Of a stretch of 64,000 bases of DNA, positions 43,396-51,222 are shown one piece after another. The notes below the pieces were generated by a model. That model worked only from the letters and a program-made list of their open reading frames with translations. It was not told the origin of the DNA and made no database searches. The position numbers were made by a program, and so were the translations under genes. Origin of the DNA: JBJFCE01 sp964437825. GTDB taxonomy: Bacteria; Bacillota; Clostridia; Lachnospirales; Lachnospiraceae. Every line of letters begins with the position of its first letter. Position 1 is the stretch's first letter. The DNA is taken from assembly GCA_964437825.1 (NCBI GenBank), contig CAYTIH010000007.1, positions 1 through 64,000 of the forward strand. The letters are read 5' to 3'.

Positions 43396-44742
43396 ATGGA
43401 GACAGTAAGTCAGAACATAAAAAATAATAAAAGATGGAAATGGTACAGAATTTCCCTTTTTCTGGTAATGATTTGTTCGGTTGCGGCAATCTGCATAATT
43501 ATGGCGGCGGATATTTATCATTCCGTTCCGGATACGATCTATTTAAAGGCCGGAGAGGAATCCGATATCTCCATGAATGTACCGCTGTCCGGAGATTTGT
43601 TTAAACAAAGCAGTGAGGACAGCTTTGAGACTATGCAAGCCGGCGGCAGAGCTGCAGGCTCGGAGCAGTCCGTCACGGATGTAATTTCCGACTCGATTCA
43701 TGTGGATCTGGCAAGTACGGTGACTTTGTATGCAGGCACGCAAAGCAGCTATTCCATGAAACTGAAATTGTTTGGCCTGATACCTTTTAAAACCGTCCGG
43801 ATTGAGGTGATTGATGATGAGGCGCTGTATCCTGTGGGGATGCCCATCGGAATTTATGTGAAAACGACGGGAGTACTTGTGGTAGGAACGGGGGATTTTA
43901 CGGATTATAACGGAAATACAGTGATGCCCTCCGAGCATTTGCTGCAGACAGGAGACTATATTTTATCCGTGGACGGAAGCCCGGTGAGCGGTAAAAGTGA
44001 TTTCGTAGACAGAGTTGCAGCCAGTGAAGGAAAAACCATGGTGATGACGATTGAACGGGCCGGCGAGCAGTTTGATATCGGGATACGTCCGGAGTTAAAC
44101 GATGCGGGGGAGTACAAGCTGGGAATCTGGGTTAAGGATAGTGCGCAGGGAATCGGAACACTGACCTATGTGGATGCGGATGGTAACTTCGGTGCGCTTG
44201 GGCATGGCGTCAGTGACAGTGATATCGGAGTGCTGCTGAACCTAAGTGACGGGGCTTTGTATACTACAGATATAATAGGGATCACCAGAGGTCAAAAAGG
44301 AGTTCCGGGAGAACTTACCGGTATTATCCGTTATACGGACAGCAATAAGCTCGGAGCTGTTACGGACAATTCTCCGGTAGGGATTCATGGAAATGTGGAG
44401 CAGGAAGTTATGGAAAGCATAGAATCCGAGCCGCTGCCTGTCGGACTGAAGCAGGATGTGGTTTTAGGAGATGCGCAGATTTATTGTAATGTGGACGGAG
44501 AAGCAAAGTATTATGATGTTGTGATTACCGGGCTTGATTATGATTCCGATAATATTAATAAAGGTATTACATTACAGGTTACGGATCCCGAGCTTTTGTC
44601 CGTTACGGGAGGAATTGTTCAGGGAATGAGCGGAAGCCCCATTATTCAGAACGGACACCTGATCGGAGCCGTGACGCATGTACTGGTCAACGATCCCGAA
44701 AAAGGATACGGTATTTTTATAGAATCCATGCTTCAGGGGTAA
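43396..44742 (+). CDS. spoIVB: SpoIVB serine peptidase
   Basis: Forespore protease that triggers sigma-K activation by cleaving SpoIVFA in B. subtilis. 448 aa: a membrane segment (WYRISLFLVMICSVAAICIIM), a PDZ domain (MPSEHLLQTGDYILSVDGSPV about 177) and the S55 peptidase domain with H270 in ALGHGVSD and S412 in VQGMSGSPI. GGGGG precedes the ATG at 43396. The gene follows recN as in most spore formers. The catalytic set is complete, so it looks functional. Confidence 0.95.
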   Translation: METVSQNIKNNKRWKWYRISLFLVMICSVAAICIIMAADIYHSVPDTIYLKAGEESDISMNVPLSGDLFKQSSEDSFETMQAGGRAAGSEQSVTDVISDSIHVDLASTVTLYAGTQSSYSMKLKLFGLIPFKTVRIEVIDDEALYPVGMPIGIYVKTTGVLVVGTGDFTDYNGNTVMPSEHLLQTGDYILSVDGSPVSGKSDFVDRVAASEGKTMVMTIERAGEQFDIGIRPELNDAGEYKLGIWVKDSAQGIGTLTYVDADGNFGALGHGVSDSDIGVLLNLSDGALYTTDIIGITRGQKGVPGELTGIIRYTDSNKLGAVTDNSPVGIHGNVEQEVMESIESEPLPVGLKQDVVLGDAQIYCNVDGEAKYYDVVITGLDYDSDNINKGITLQVTDPELLSVTGGIVQGMSGSPIIQNGHLIGAVTHVLVNDPEKGYGIFIESMLQG

Positions 44743-44806
44743 AGCGCAAGAGCAGCAGACATTTGCCGGAACAAAGGCCGGTTAAGCTTCGTTTTCATAG
44801 ACAAGA

Positions 44807-44890
44807 CCGCCGCAGATGGTTTTTCAGGATCCTTATACATCGTTAAATCCAAGGCTCAGGGTCGGAAAAGCCTTTGAGGAAATCTATGAC
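44807..44890 (+). pseudogene. Relic of an oligopeptide/dipeptide ABC-transporter ATPase
   Basis: Translation from 44813 reads QMVFQDPYTSLNPRLRVGK, the Q-loop region characteristic of OppF/DppF-type ATPases. Nothing else of such a gene (Walker A, signature, Walker B) is present on either side, and the frame continues only into unrelated sequence. About 25 codons survive. It lies between spoIVB and the shortened spo0A. The whole 44743-45110 stretch holds this relic, two palindromes and a promoter. Confidence 0.75.
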
Positions 44891-44942
44891 AGATGCGCAC
44901 GGATTTACAGTGAAAATTGCCGCTCCGTGGCGTATAATCCCA

Positions 44943-44988
44943 AAGCCAACAAGTTGGCTTGCGGGAAACGCTTTCATCAGCGTTTCCC
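44943..44988. repeat. Two adjacent perfect palindromes
   Basis: AAGCCAAC-AA-GTTGGCTT (44943-44960) and GGGAAACGCT-TTCATC-AGCGTTTCCC (44963-44988), two bases apart. Neither has a T tract. The twin form resembles REP/BIME-type intergenic repeats; copy number elsewhere cannot be judged from this window. Confidence 0.85.
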
Positions 44989-45012
44989 TAAAATAAGCGC
45001 GATGCATTAGAC

Positions 45013-45041
45013 TTGTATGCTCGATTCCGACTTTTTATACT
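45013..45041 (+). promoter_or_regulatory. Sigma-A type promoter of the shortened spo0A
   Basis: TTGTAT (45013-45018), a 17-bp spacer, TATACT (45036-45041), 70 bases before the start codon. Confidence 0.65.
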
Positions 45042-45110
45042 GAAAAGGTAATGTGGACCAAGCGTGAAAAAACGCGGTAAAGGGAAGCAAGTGTAAAATG
45101 GAGGAAAAAT

Positions 45111-45638
45111 ATGGAACAGGTCAACGTGCTGACGAAAGAGGACAACGAGAAAGTATTTAAGCTGCTAAGTGAGCTCCTTCATGAAGATAAAGAATTTCAA
45201 ATCATGATCACGGTGCCGTCCAGTCATGGGAATATGAAAAAAGAGACGGAGTATCAGGGGGATGTATCAAAATCCCGGATACAGGAGCATGATCTGGAAA
45301 AGGACGTTACGGAGATGATTCATGAAATCGGCGTCCCCGCGCATATTAAGGGATATCAGTATTTACGGGAAGCGATTATGATGTCCGTAGAGGATGTGGA
45401 GATGCTCAATTCCATCACCAAGGTACTGTATCCCACGATCGCCAGAAAATTTCAGACTACGCCGAGCCGCGTGGAAAGAGCGATACGCCACGGCATTGAG
45501 GTGGCATGGTCAAGAGGAAGATCGGAAACGCTGGAAGCGTTATTCGGCTATACGATCAGCGCAGGAAAAGGCAAACCGACCAATTCCGAATTTATTGCTC
45601 TGATCGCGGATAAAATTCGGTTACAATACCGAAAATGA
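45111..45638 (+). CDS. spo0A: Spo0A lacking most of its receiver domain
   Basis: Only 175 aa, against about 260-270 for normal Spo0A, the master regulator of sporulation. Residues from about 58 form a complete Spo0A effector domain: EIGVPAHIKGYQYLREAI, ITKVLYPTIARKF, the recognition helix SRVERAIRHGIEVAWSRG and KPTNSEFIALIADKIRL. Residues 1-33 resemble only the first strand and helix of a receiver (VNVLTKEDNEKVFKLL), with the usual ADDNE changed to KEDNE. The rest of the receiver, including the phosphoacceptor-Asp strand and the conserved Lys strand, is absent. GGAGG and an upstream promoter suggest it is expressed. Locus (after spoIVB) is canonical. It may be a phosphorylation-independent form, or a decaying gene. 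Confidence 0.9.
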   Translation: MEQVNVLTKEDNEKVFKLLSELLHEDKEFQIMITVPSSHGNMKKETEYQGDVSKSRIQEHDLEKDVTEMIHEIGVPAHIKGYQYLREAIMMSVEDVEMLNSITKVLYPTIARKFQTTPSRVERAIRHGIEVAWSRGRSETLEALFGYTISAGKGKPTNSEFIALIADKIRLQYRK

Positions 45639-45711
45639 TGGAAAAATACTTTCCCTTCACGCATTTTTGAAGTATACTATAAATAATTAATGTGCCTTGG
45701 GAGGGTATCAT

Positions 45712-47157
45712 ATGAAAAATATTTTGTTTGTAGCTTCAGAAGGAGTTCCATTTATTAAAACCGGCGGACTGGCCGACGTTGTGGGATCTCTTCCCAAATA
45801 TGTGGACAAAGAATACTTCGATATCAGAGTCATGCTGCCGAAATATACCTGTATGTCACAGAATATGAAGGATAAGATGACGTATAAATTCCATTTCCAT
45901 ATGGATTTTAATTGGAAAAATGAGTATGTAGGCGTTTTGGAAGCGGTTGTGGATGGGGTGACTTATTATTTTATTGATAATGAATCCTATTTTAGCGGGT
46001 TTAAACCGTATAGCGCAAATGTTTATGAAGATATCGTGAAGTTTTCCTTCTTCTCAAAGGCAGCGCTTTCTGCCTTGCCGCTGCTTGGCTTTAGACCGGA
46101 TCTGATTCATTGTCATGACTGGCAGACAGGACTGGTGCCTGTTTATCTAAAGGAACGTTTCCAGGGAAATGAGTTTTTCCGGGGAATCAAATCGGTTATG
46201 ACAATACATAATCTGAAATTCCAGGGTAAATGGGATATCAAGACCGTTAAAAGCGTAACCGGCCTTCCGGACTATTATTTTTCTGCGGATAAGCTGGAAG
46301 CATATAAGGATGCCAATTTGTTAAAAGGCGGGCTGGTCTTTGCGGATGCCATTACCACCGTATCCGATACCTATGCAGAGGAGATCAAAACGGCGTTCTA
46401 CGGCGAGGGACTGGACGGACTGATGCGGGCCAGAACCAATGACCTGCGCGGTATTGTCAACGGGATCGATTATGATGAGTACAATCCGGAGACGGACACC
46501 TATATCGAGCATAATTACAATGCGGTAAACTTCCGGAAAGAGAAAGTTAAAAATAAGCGTGCTTTGCAAAAGGAGCTGGGCCTTGTAGAAGACGACAGAA
46601 AGATGATGATCGGTATTGTCTCCAGACTGACGGATCAGAAGGGCTTTGATCTGATTGCTTATATTATGGATGAGCTTTGTCAGGATGACGTTCAGATTGT
46701 CGTGCTTGGTACCGGAGAAGAACGTTATGAGAATATGTTCCGTCATTTTGATTGGAAATATAATCAGAAGGTATCCGCCAATATTTATTATTCAGAGGCA
46801 ATGTCGCACAAAATTTATGCATCCTGTGACGCTTTCCTTATGCCGACCCTGTTTGAGCCGTGCGGCTTAAGCCAGCTGATGGCTCTGCGCTACGGAACGG
46901 TGCCCATTGTACGTGAGACCGGAGGATTAAAGGATACGGTGGAGCCTTATAATGAGTATGAGAACAAGGGAACCGGTTTTAGCTTTACCAATTATAATGC
47001 GCATGAGATGCTTGGAGCGATTCGGTATGCGGAGCAGATCTATTATGATAAAAAGCGTGAATGGAATAAAATCGTTGACCGCGCCATGGCTGTGGATTTT
47101 TCATGGAAGGTATCCGCTTCCAAATATCAGGAGATGTATGACTGGCTGATCGGATAG
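45712..47157 (+). CDS. glgA: Glycogen synthase (ADP-glucose type)
   Basis: GT5 glycosyltransferase that extends alpha-1,4-glucan from ADP-glucose. 481 aa. K16 in FIKTGGLADVVGSLP binds the nucleotide sugar; further blocks are HCHDWQTGLVP, GIVNGIDYDEYNP and PTLFEPCGLSQLMALRYG. GGGAGGG precedes the ATG at 45712. A TATACT at 45673-45678 could be its -10 with a weak -35 (TTTCCC). No other glg genes are nearby. Confidence 0.96.
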   Translation: MKNILFVASEGVPFIKTGGLADVVGSLPKYVDKEYFDIRVMLPKYTCMSQNMKDKMTYKFHFHMDFNWKNEYVGVLEAVVDGVTYYFIDNESYFSGFKPYSANVYEDIVKFSFFSKAALSALPLLGFRPDLIHCHDWQTGLVPVYLKERFQGNEFFRGIKSVMTIHNLKFQGKWDIKTVKSVTGLPDYYFSADKLEAYKDANLLKGGLVFADAITTVSDTYAEEIKTAFYGEGLDGLMRARTNDLRGIVNGIDYDEYNPETDTYIEHNYNAVNFRKEKVKNKRALQKELGLVEDDRKMMIGIVSRLTDQKGFDLIAYIMDELCQDDVQIVVLGTGEERYENMFRHFDWKYNQKVSANIYYSEAMSHKIYASCDAFLMPTLFEPCGLSQLMALRYGTVPIVRETGGLKDTVEPYNEYENKGTGFSFTNYNAHEMLGAIRYAEQIYYDKKREWNKIVDRAMAVDFSWKVSASKYQEMYDWLIG

Positions 47158-47188
47158 CGAGTCCGATCATAACAAGGATCATAAAAAG

Positions 47189-47219
47189 AAACCGGCAGGG
47201 CTGTGCTCCTGCCGGTTTT
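47189..47219 (+). terminator. Terminator after glgA
   Basis: 11-bp stem AAACCGGCAGG/CCTGCCGGTTT and following T residues. Confidence 0.92.
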
Positions 47220-47281
47220 GCATGCGGAAAAGCATTCTGCGCGATCAAAAATATCAGAGACGAGACGGAACGGAGTAAAAA

Positions 47282-49021
47282 ATGGCTTTTGACGGAATTA
47301 CGATTGCAAATATTGTATCAGAACTGAGGGACACCATTCTGGGCGGCAGAGTTTATAAAATTGCCCAGCCGGAGGAGGATGAGCTGATCCTGACAATCAA
47401 AAATCAAAATACCCAGTATCGGCTGCTTTTGAGTGCGGATGCTTCGCTTCCGCTGATCTATCTGACTGCCGCCAACAAGCAGAGCCCCCTCAGCGCACCG
47501 AATTTCTGTATGCTGCTGCGTAAGCATTTGCAGAATGCCAGAATTACGGGAATCAGTCAGCCTGAGATGGAACGTGTAATAGAAATTGAATTTGAGCATT
47601 TCAATGAGCTTGGAGATTTGTGCCGGAAAAAACTCATGACGGAGATCATGGGCAAGCATTCCAATCTCATTTTTACGAATGAGCAGGGCATGATTATTGA
47701 CAGCATCAAGCATGTTTCGGGTATGGTAAGCTCTGTCAGGGAAGTGCTTCCCGGGAGGGCCTATTTTATACCGAAAACGCAGGATAAAAAGAACCCCCTT
47801 ACAATCGGAAAACAGGAATTTATCATGGATATTACTGTAAAACCCGTGCCATGCTATCAGGCTGTCTATACTTCTTTTACCGGAATTTCTCCCATTATTT
47901 CACAGGAAATCTGCTACAGGGCCGGTGTGGATGGGGATCTTCCGGCAACAAGCCTTTCGCAGGCGCAGGCGGATGCGCTCTCAGAGGTATTTGTGCAGAT
48001 GATGCGGGAGGTCCAAGGCGGGAGGTTTCACCCTCAAATCGTGTATGAACAGAAGATACCGAGAGAATATGCTTGTGTTTCCCTGACCTTATATCAGGCG
48101 GATGAAAAAAAAGAATATGACAGTATTTCCGCCCTTTTAGAGGATTATTATGCACAAAAGAGCGCCGCTGCCAGAATCAGACAAAAATCCGTCGATCTGC
48201 GGAAAATCGTACAAACGGCGCTTGAGCGCAATGTCAGGAAATATGATCTGCAGTTAAAACAGCTAAAGGATACGGAGAAAAGGGAACAATACAGACTTTA
48301 CGGAGAACTGCTCAATACATACGGATATGGCGCAGAGCCGGGGGCGCACTCTTTGGAAGCGCTGAATTATTATACGGATGAGATGATTGTGATTCCGTTA
48401 GATCCTATGTTAAGCGCAGGAGAAAATGCCAAAAAATACTTTGATAAATACGGTAAGCTGAAACGGACCTATGAAGCACTGCAGACGCTTACCAGGGAAA
48501 CAAAAGAAGAAATTGACCATTTGGAATCCGTTGCTACAGCACTTGATATTGCAGGGAAAGAGGAAGACCTGATTCAGATTAAGGAGGAACTGATAGAAAG
48601 CGGACATATCCGCAGGAAAGGACAGACCAAAAAGGTCAAAATTACCAGCAAGCCCTTCCATTTTGTCAGCAGAGACGGTTTTTCTATTTATGTCGGGAAA
48701 AACAATCTGCAAAACGATGAGCTTACCTTTCAGTTTGCATCGGGCAATGATTGGTGGTTCCATGCCAAGGGAATCCCCGGCTCCCATGTCATAGTAAAGA
48801 CGAACGGAGAAGAACTGCCGGACCGTACTTTTGAGGAAGCGGCAAAACTTGCGGCGCATTTCAGCAAAGGAGCGCAGCAGGAGAAAATCGAAGTGGATTA
48901 TACGCAAAAGAAGAATGTCAAAAAGCCCGCAGGAGCCAAACCTGGCTTTGTGGTATATTACACCAATTATTCCATGCTGATCGGGACGGATATTAGCGGT
49001 ATAGAGCAGGTGGATTCTTGA
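47282..49021 (+). CDS. rqcH: Ribosome quality control protein RqcH (NFACT family)
   Basis: Binds stalled 50S subunits and adds C-terminal alanine tails to the nascent chain with tRNA-Ala. 579 aa: NFACT-N domain (MAFDGITIANIVSELRDTILGGRVYKI), a helix-hairpin-helix part, long coiled coil (about 285-430) and the NFACT-R domain (FVSRDGFSIYVGKNN, NDWWFHAKGIPGSHVIVK). Older annotation as fibronectin-binding protein comes from the same family. It stands alone after the glgA terminator. Confidence 0.95.
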   Translation: MAFDGITIANIVSELRDTILGGRVYKIAQPEEDELILTIKNQNTQYRLLLSADASLPLIYLTAANKQSPLSAPNFCMLLRKHLQNARITGISQPEMERVIEIEFEHFNELGDLCRKKLMTEIMGKHSNLIFTNEQGMIIDSIKHVSGMVSSVREVLPGRAYFIPKTQDKKNPLTIGKQEFIMDITVKPVPCYQAVYTSFTGISPIISQEICYRAGVDGDLPATSLSQAQADALSEVFVQMMREVQGGRFHPQIVYEQKIPREYACVSLTLYQADEKKEYDSISALLEDYYAQKSAAARIRQKSVDLRKIVQTALERNVRKYDLQLKQLKDTEKREQYRLYGELLNTYGYGAEPGAHSLEALNYYTDEMIVIPLDPMLSAGENAKKYFDKYGKLKRTYEALQTLTRETKEEIDHLESVATALDIAGKEEDLIQIKEELIESGHIRRKGQTKKVKITSKPFHFVSRDGFSIYVGKNNLQNDELTFQFASGNDWWFHAKGIPGSHVIVKTNGEELPDRTFEEAAKLAAHFSKGAQQEKIEVDYTQKKNVKKPAGAKPGFVVYYTNYSMLIGTDISGIEQVDS

Positions 49022-49046
49022 CGTGATTTCGTCCGTGTAATATAAT
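49018..49046 (+). promoter_or_regulatory. Promoter of the yicC-remA-gmk-rpoZ operon
   Basis: TTGACG (49018-49023), a 17-bp spacer, TATAAT (49041-49046). The rqcH TGA stop (49019-49021) lies in the -35 box. Confidence 0.82.
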
Positions 49047-49119
49047 AAGACAGATGTACTATAGCAGGGGACAGCATTGGGAGGAAGACCTGTCCGGTTG
49101 AAATGGGGGCTTACAGATT

Positions 49120-49998
49120 ATGATCAAAAGTATGACGGGATTTGGCAGGAGCGAGGTCTCGGAAGGTACCAGAAAATTCATGGTGGAGATGAAGGCTGTC
49201 AATCATCGTTATCTTGATGTAACGATCAAGATGCCGAAAAAGCTGAATGTATTTGAGGCCGCGATACGAAATGAATTAAAGAATTATATTAACCGGGGCA
49301 AGGTGGATATCTTTATTACTTATGAAGATACTTCCGAGAATCATGTTCAGATCAGATATAACCGGGACATTGCTGCGGAATATGTGAAATATTTAAATCA
49401 GATGGCGGAGGAATTTTCGCTGGAAAATGATGTCCGGGTTTCCACGTTATCCAGATATCCCGAGGTCTTTTCGATGGAAGAACAAAACGAGGATGAGGAG
49501 GAAATCTGGAAGGTTCTGCAAAGAGCAGTGGACGCTGCTGCAGAAGAAATGACGCAGTCCAGAATCCGCGAAGGAGAGAACCTGAAGGGGGACCTGCTAT
49601 TGAAACTTGAGGAGATGTCCGGGAACGTGGACTTCATTGCCGAGCGTTCGCCCCGGATTCTTGCGGAATACAAAAAGAAGCTGGAGGACAAGGTGCATGA
49701 GCTGCTTTCGGATACGACGATCGATGAGGGCAGGATTGCAACTGAGGTTACTATTTTTGCCGATAAGATCTGTGTGGATGAAGAAATGGTCCGCCTCAAA
49801 AGCCATATCGAGGCCGTTCGAAAAGCGCTGCTTGAGGGCGGAAGCATCGGACGTAAACTGGATTTTCTGGCACAGGAGATGAACAGGGAAGCCAATACGA
49901 TTCTTTCAAAGGCCAATGACCTGACTGTTTCGGACTGCGGAATTGAATTAAAGACTACGATAGAGAAGATCAGAGAGCAGATCCAGAACATTGAGTAA
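49120..49998 (+). CDS. YicC/YloC-family endoribonuclease
   Basis: 292 aa, recognised by MIKSMTGFGR at the start, AVNHRYLDVTIKMP near residue 28 and EEMVRLKSHIEAVRKALLEGGSIGRKLDFLAQEMNREANTI toward the end (quoted here as position about 225-265). Members cut RNA and act in RNA decay. It is first in the conserved order yicC-remA-gmk-rpoZ. A GGGGG ribosome site lies 11 bases before the ATG. Confidence 0.94.
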   Translation: MIKSMTGFGRSEVSEGTRKFMVEMKAVNHRYLDVTIKMPKKLNVFEAAIRNELKNYINRGKVDIFITYEDTSENHVQIRYNRDIAAEYVKYLNQMAEEFSLENDVRVSTLSRYPEVFSMEEQNEDEEEIWKVLQRAVDAAAEEMTQSRIREGENLKGDLLLKLEEMSGNVDFIAERSPRILAEYKKKLEDKVHELLSDTTIDEGRIATEVTIFADKICVDEEMVRLKSHIEAVRKALLEGGSIGRKLDFLAQEMNREANTILSKANDLTVSDCGIELKTTIEKIREQIQNIE

Positions 49999-50011
49999 AT
50001 CGGAGAAGAGC

Positions 50012-50278
50012 ATGAACAAACTGATCCATATAGGATTCGGAAATATTGTAAATACGGATAAAATTATTGCAATTGTCAGCCCAGATTCCGCGCCGGTTAA
50101 GCGTCTGGTGCAAAAGGCGAAGGAGGACGGTATGGTAATTGACGCAACGCAGGGGAGGAAAACCAAAGCCGTATTGGTAATGGAAAATTCCCAGCTGGTG
50201 TTGTCGGCGCTGCTGCCGGAAACGATTTCGGGCAGGGCCAAAGAAATACCTGATAATGGAGATACGGATAATATATGA
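50012..50278 (+). CDS. remA: Extracellular matrix regulator RemA (DUF370)
   Basis: 88-aa DNA-binding regulator; in B. subtilis RemA activates biofilm matrix operons. Family blocks: LIHIGFGNIVNTDKIIAIVSP at the start and DATQGRKTKAVLVMENSQL in the middle. GGAG precedes the ATG at 50012; a TTG at 49991 inside the preceding gene is in frame. The end overlaps gmk (ATGA). In non-biofilm Clostridia the role is unknown. Confidence 0.92.
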   Translation: MNKLIHIGFGNIVNTDKIIAIVSPDSAPVKRLVQKAKEDGMVIDATQGRKTKAVLVMENSQLVLSALLPETISGRAKEIPDNGDTDNI

Positions 50279-50907
50279 AAAAGCAGGGAATATTGATCGT
50301 GGTTTCCGGGTTTGCCGGTGTCGGAAAAGGAACTTTAATGAAACGGCTGCTGCAGAATTATGATAATTATGCGCTTTCCGTTTCCATGACGACCAGAGCG
50401 CCCAGACTGGGAGAGGAAAACGGCAGAGAATATTTTTTCGTGACAAAAAACGAATTTGAGGATAAGATAGCACAGGAAGGCTTGATTGAATATGCCCAGT
50501 ATTGCGGAAATTATTACGGAACGCCGCGGACCTATGTGGAAGAACAGATGGCGGCCGGAAAAGATATCATTCTGGAAATCGAGATTCAGGGTGCCATGAA
50601 GATTAAGGAGCGGTTTCCGCAGGCGGTACTGGTCTATGTACTTCCGCCCAGCGCTGCTGAGCTTGAAGAACGTCTGCGCGGCAGAGGAACCGAGACGGAA
50701 GAAAAGATCAGGCAGAGGCTCAGTCGTGCAGCACAGGAAAGCAAGGGGCTTGAGCAGTATGATTATATTGTTGTGAACGATGATCTGGAAGAATGTGAAA
50801 AGCGGCTGCACGGAATTTTACAGGCAGCACATTACACTCCGGGGCGCAATGCAGAGTTCATTCATGCGCTCAGAGAGGATTTAAAGGGATTTATGAAAGG
50901 AGAATAA
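50275..50907 (+). CDS. gmk: Guanylate kinase
   Basis: Phosphorylates GMP to GDP. 210 aa. P-loop GFAGVGKGTLMKRLL (about 13-27), SMTTRAPRLGEENGREYFFV and the lid region GRGTETEEKIRQRL. The start overlaps the remA stop. 5 bases separate it from rpoZ. Confidence 0.96.
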   Translation: MKKQGILIVVSGFAGVGKGTLMKRLLQNYDNYALSVSMTTRAPRLGEENGREYFFVTKNEFEDKIAQEGLIEYAQYCGNYYGTPRTYVEEQMAAGKDIILEIEIQGAMKIKERFPQAVLVYVLPPSAAELEERLRGRGTETEEKIRQRLSRAAQESKGLEQYDYIVVNDDLEECEKRLHGILQAAHYTPGRNAEFIHALREDLKGFMKGE

Positions 50908-50912
50908 ATACA

Positions 50913-51155
50913 ATGATACATCCATCTTATGCAGATTTAATGAAAGTCGTAAACAGCGGGGCAGGGGAAGGCGAGGAACCGGTGATCAGCAGCCGTTATT
51001 CCATTGTCATGGCAACCTCTAAAAGAGCAAGACAGATTATCGCAGGTGATGATCCGCTTGTTGACGATGCGAAGGGCAAGAAACCCTTATCCGTTGCAGT
51101 GGAGGAATTAAACCAGAGCAAAATTCAGATTCTGGGCGATGATGTAGAAGAATAA
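50913..51155 (+). CDS. rpoZ: RNA polymerase omega subunit
   Basis: 80 aa. MIHPSYADLMKVV at the start and SRYSIVMATSKRARQI in the middle are the omega signature; PLSVAVEELNQSKIQI closes the domain. It supports assembly of RNA polymerase. Last gene of its operon. Confidence 0.95.
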   Translation: MIHPSYADLMKVVNSGAGEGEEPVISSRYSIVMATSKRARQIIAGDDPLVDDAKGKKPLSVAVEELNQSKIQILGDDVEE

Positions 51156-51166
51156 CAGAGAAAAGT

Positions 51167-51203
51167 AAAAAGGGAAATACCGCATCTGGTACTTTCCTTT
51201 TTT
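51167..51203 (+). terminator. Terminator after rpoZ
   Basis: About 13 pairs between AAAAGGGAAATACC and GGTACTTTCCTTTT (one mismatch, one G-U) with GCATCT loop and a T tract. Confidence 0.8.
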
Positions 51204-51222
51204 GAATCTACGAGAGTGACTT

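Noticed and set aside
44816..45010. 64-codon frame as an ABC-transporter gene
   Set aside because: Only the first 20-25 codons resemble an ATPase; no Walker motifs, so it is a relic.
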